This document shows, in pieces, positions 5,913 to 7,605 of a DNA stretch of 7,605 nt; position 1 is the stretch's first letter, and each line of letters starts with the position of its first letter. A program made the translations under genes and the position numbers. This stretch comes from an uncultured Paracoccaceae bacterium (GTDB taxonomy: Bacteria; Pseudomonadota; Alphaproteobacteria; Rhodobacterales; Rhodobacteraceae). A model generated the notes under the pieces. It had not been told where the DNA came from. It did no database searches and was given only the letters and a program-made list of their open reading frames with translations. The stretch spans positions 1 through 7,605 of the forward strand of contig CAKZNY010000094.1 in the NCBI GenBank assembly GCA_937132145.1. The letters are read 5' to 3'.

Positions 5913-7430
5913 ATGACCGAGCTTGCCTATACCGAACCTAAACCGAAGATTTATGCTGGTGCGAAGGGCGACTGGGAAGTCGTGATCGGGCTGGAGGTGC
6001 ACGCGCAGGTTTCCTCGAAATCCAAGCTGTTCTCGGGGGCATCAACCAAGTTTGGCTCGGAACCGAATTCGAATGTTTCGCTGGTGGATGCGGCGATGCC
6101 CGGGATGCTGCCGGTTATTAATGAATACTGCATCGAGCAAGCGGTGCGCACGGGGTTGGGTTTGAAGGCCAAGATCAACCTTTATTCGCGGTTCGATCGT
6201 AAAAACTATTTCTATCCGGATTTGCCGCAAGGCTACCAGATTTCACAACTGTATCACCCCATCGTTGGCGAGGGTGAAATCCTTGTTGATATGGGGCCGG
6301 GTGTTGCGCGCAAAGTTCGTGTTGAGCGTATCCATATAGAACAGGATGCGGGTAAGTCGGTGCATGATATGGACCCGGAAATGTCTTTTGTAGACTTCAA
6401 CCGGACGGGCATTGCCCTGATGGAGATCGTCTCGCGGCCAGATATTCGCGGACCAGAGGAAGCTGCCGAATATGTTCGAAAACTGCGTCAAATCCTGCGG
6501 TATTTGGGTACATGTGATGGAAATATGCAAGAAGGTTCCCTGCGCGCTGACGTAAATGTGTCGGTTTGCAAGGCTGGAACCTATGAAAAGTTCCGTGCCA
6601 GCGACAATGATTTCTCGATTTTGGGAACACGGTGCGAAATCAAGAATATGAACTCTATGCGGTTCATCCAGCAGGCGATTGACTATGAGGCCAAACGCCA
6701 GATTGCGATACTTGAGGATGGCGGGAGTATTGATCAGGAAACCCGCTTGTACGACCCTAGCAAGGGCGAGACCCGCTCGATGCGCTCCAAAGAAGAAGCG
6801 CATGATTATCGGTATTTCCCTTGTCCTGATTTGCTGCCGCTGGAAATCGAACAGTCTTGGGTGGATGCCATTGAAGCTGGCTTGCCGGAATTGCCGGACG
6901 AAAAGAAAGCGCGGTTCGTTTCTGATTACGGCATGACCGAATATGACGCTGGCGTTTTGACGGCAGATGTTGCTAATGCCGCGTATTTCGAGGCGGTGGC
7001 CAAGGGGCGTGACGGCAAGATGGCCGCGAACTGGGTGATTAACGAATTATTCGGGCGCTTGAACAAAGAAGGCCATACCATTGAAGAGTCACCGATTTCG
7101 GCAGCGCAGCTGGGCGGCATTCTTGATTTGATCGTCAAAGGGGATATTTCAGGCAAGATTGCCAAAGAATTGTTCGAAATCGTCTGGACCGAGGGCGGCG
7201 ACCCCGCCGAGATCGTCGAGACGCGTGGCATGAAGCAGGTGACGGATACCGGAGCCATCGAGGCGGCGGTGGATGAAGTACTGGCCGCGAACCCCGATAA
7301 AGTTGCCGCGGCGAAGGAAAAGCCGAGCATGGCGGGTTGGTTCGTAGGACAAGTGATGAAAGCGACCGGCGGCAAGGCCAATCCGAAAGCAGTTAACGAA
7401 ATTATTCGCACGAAGCTGGGAATCGAGTAA
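5913..7430 (+). CDS. gatB: Aspartyl/glutamyl-tRNA(Asn/Gln) amidotransferase subunit B (GatB)
   Basis: GatB is the tRNA-binding and kinase subunit of the GatCAB complex, which converts misacylated Glu-tRNA(Gln) or Asp-tRNA(Asn) to the correct amidated form. The 505 residues include GLEVHAQ at 26-32, the signature [14 protein letters not shown] at 99-112, HIEQDAGKS at 141-149, EIVSRPD at 171-177 and RADVNVSV at 211-218. The C-terminal YqeY-like tail runs from [13 protein letters not shown] through [12 protein letters not shown], the part that contacts the tRNA elbow. The first 20 or so residues ([21 protein letters not shown]) resemble the short extension of alphaproteobacterial GatB. The upstream ribosome site (GCGGATG) is poor. 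gatC and gatA are not adjacent; gatB is commonly separate in this group. It lies 64 bp after pepN and may have its own promoter there, though I see no strong one. Confidence 0.97.
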   Translation: MTELAYTEPKPKIYAGAKGDWEVVIGLEVHAQVSSKSKLFSGASTKFGSEPNSNVSLVDAAMPGMLPVINEYCIEQAVRTGLGLKAKINLYSRFDRKNYFYPDLPQGYQISQLYHPIVGEGEILVDMGPGVARKVRVERIHIEQDAGKSVHDMDPEMSFVDFNRTGIALMEIVSRPDIRGPEEAAEYVRKLRQILRYLGTCDGNMQEGSLRADVNVSVCKAGTYEKFRASDNDFSILGTRCEIKNMNSMRFIQQAIDYEAKRQIAILEDGGSIDQETRLYDPSKGETRSMRSKEEAHDYRYFPCPDLLPLEIEQSWVDAIEAGLPELPDEKKARFVSDYGMTEYDAGVLTADVANAAYFEAVAKGRDGKMAANWVINELFGRLNKEGHTIEESPISAAQLGGILDLIVKGDISGKIAKELFEIVWTEGGDPAEIVETRGMKQVTDTGAIEAAVDEVLAANPDKVAAAKEKPSMAGWFVGQVMKATGGKANPKAVNEIIRTKLGIE

Positions 7431-7463
7431 GCTGGGCCAGATAGCTTCAAGCGAGGGAATACC

Positions 7464-7605
7464 ATGTCGAATTTTGAATACAAAACTATTTGCGCGCCCC
7501 GCAAGGCGTTGAAAATAAAGGGTGTTCGTGCCGAGAGTGATCGTTATGCACAAACTTTAACCGATGTGATAAACGCGCAATCTGCGGATGGTTGGGAATA
7601 TTACC
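7464..7605 (+). CDS. DUF4177-like small protein, N-terminal part (cut by window edge)
   Basis: An ATG at 7464 with GAGGG six bases upstream opens a frame that stays open to the right edge, giving 47 residues. It starts MSNFEYKTICAPRKALKIKG, continues with VRAESDRYAQTLTDVINAQS and ends at ADGWEYY. The FEYK strand at the start, a helix, and the GWEY motif are the usual marks of DUF4177-type proteins of about 70-80 residues; an alphaproteobacterial branch carries an insert of this APxRGxKxxGV kind. It follows gatB by 33 bp on the same strand and may be co-transcribed. The function of this family is unknown. The call rests on the N-terminal half only. Confidence 0.75.
   Translation, partial: MSNFEYKTICAPRKALKIKGVRAESDRYAQTLTDVINAQSADGWEYY

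Noticed and set aside
7413..7448. GAAGCT / AGCTTC inverted repeat around the gatB stop
   Set aside because: Six-base arms 24 bases apart without a T-run are expected by chance.
6926..7504. Minus-strand open frames opposite the end of gatB (also 6243-6803)
   Set aside because: They mirror the conserved GatB coding sequence, and the hydrophobic or serine-rich content is what an antisense frame gives.

Overview
The window looks like chromosomal DNA from a marine alphaproteobacterium, most likely a Rhodobacterales/Roseobacter-type organism. The support is the family-level look of the proteins: a GatB with the alphaproteobacterial '[14 protein letters not shown]' block followed by a small DUF4177-like gene, a HmrR/CueR-type MerR protein with an 'SADVK' segment, a monofunctional HisB overlapping HisH, and a PepN of 850 residues. 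The base composition looks moderate (around half G+C by eye). This assignment comes from recognition of the sequences, not from a search.

Layout from left to right. (1) Bases 1-383, plus strand: the 3' part of an isoprenylcysteine-methyltransferase-like membrane protein gene, cut by the window edge. (2) Bases 387-1192, minus strand: a two-gene operon of a copper-sensing MerR regulator (CueR/HmrR type) and a small exported c-type cytochrome. It is preceded at about 1270-1300 by a good match to a CueR-type promoter and by a possible nine-residue leader peptide (1216-1245). (3) Bases 1389-2620, plus strand: hisB and hisH of histidine biosynthesis, overlapping by ATGA. (4) Bases 2621-2734: a short gap with an 11-bp-phased repeat block and a hairpin. 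(5) Bases 2735-3163, minus strand: a GlcG/HbpS-like protein. (6) Bases 3296-5848, plus strand: pepN, an M1 aminopeptidase with all catalytic residues visible. (7) Bases 5913-7430, plus strand: gatB. (8) Bases 7464-7605, plus strand: the start of a small DUF4177-like gene that runs off the right edge.

Most of the window is housekeeping: amino-acid synthesis, peptide turnover and Glu/Asp-tRNA amidation. The accessory part is the left end, where a copper sensor appears to control its own operon with a periplasmic cytochrome c, with no copper ATPase gene inside the window. The possible leader peptide under the copper-type promoter and the helically phased repeat after hisH are the two non-coding signals most worth checking. 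I found no CRISPR array, insertion sequence, tRNA, rRNA or phage gene, and no clear new multi-gene system.
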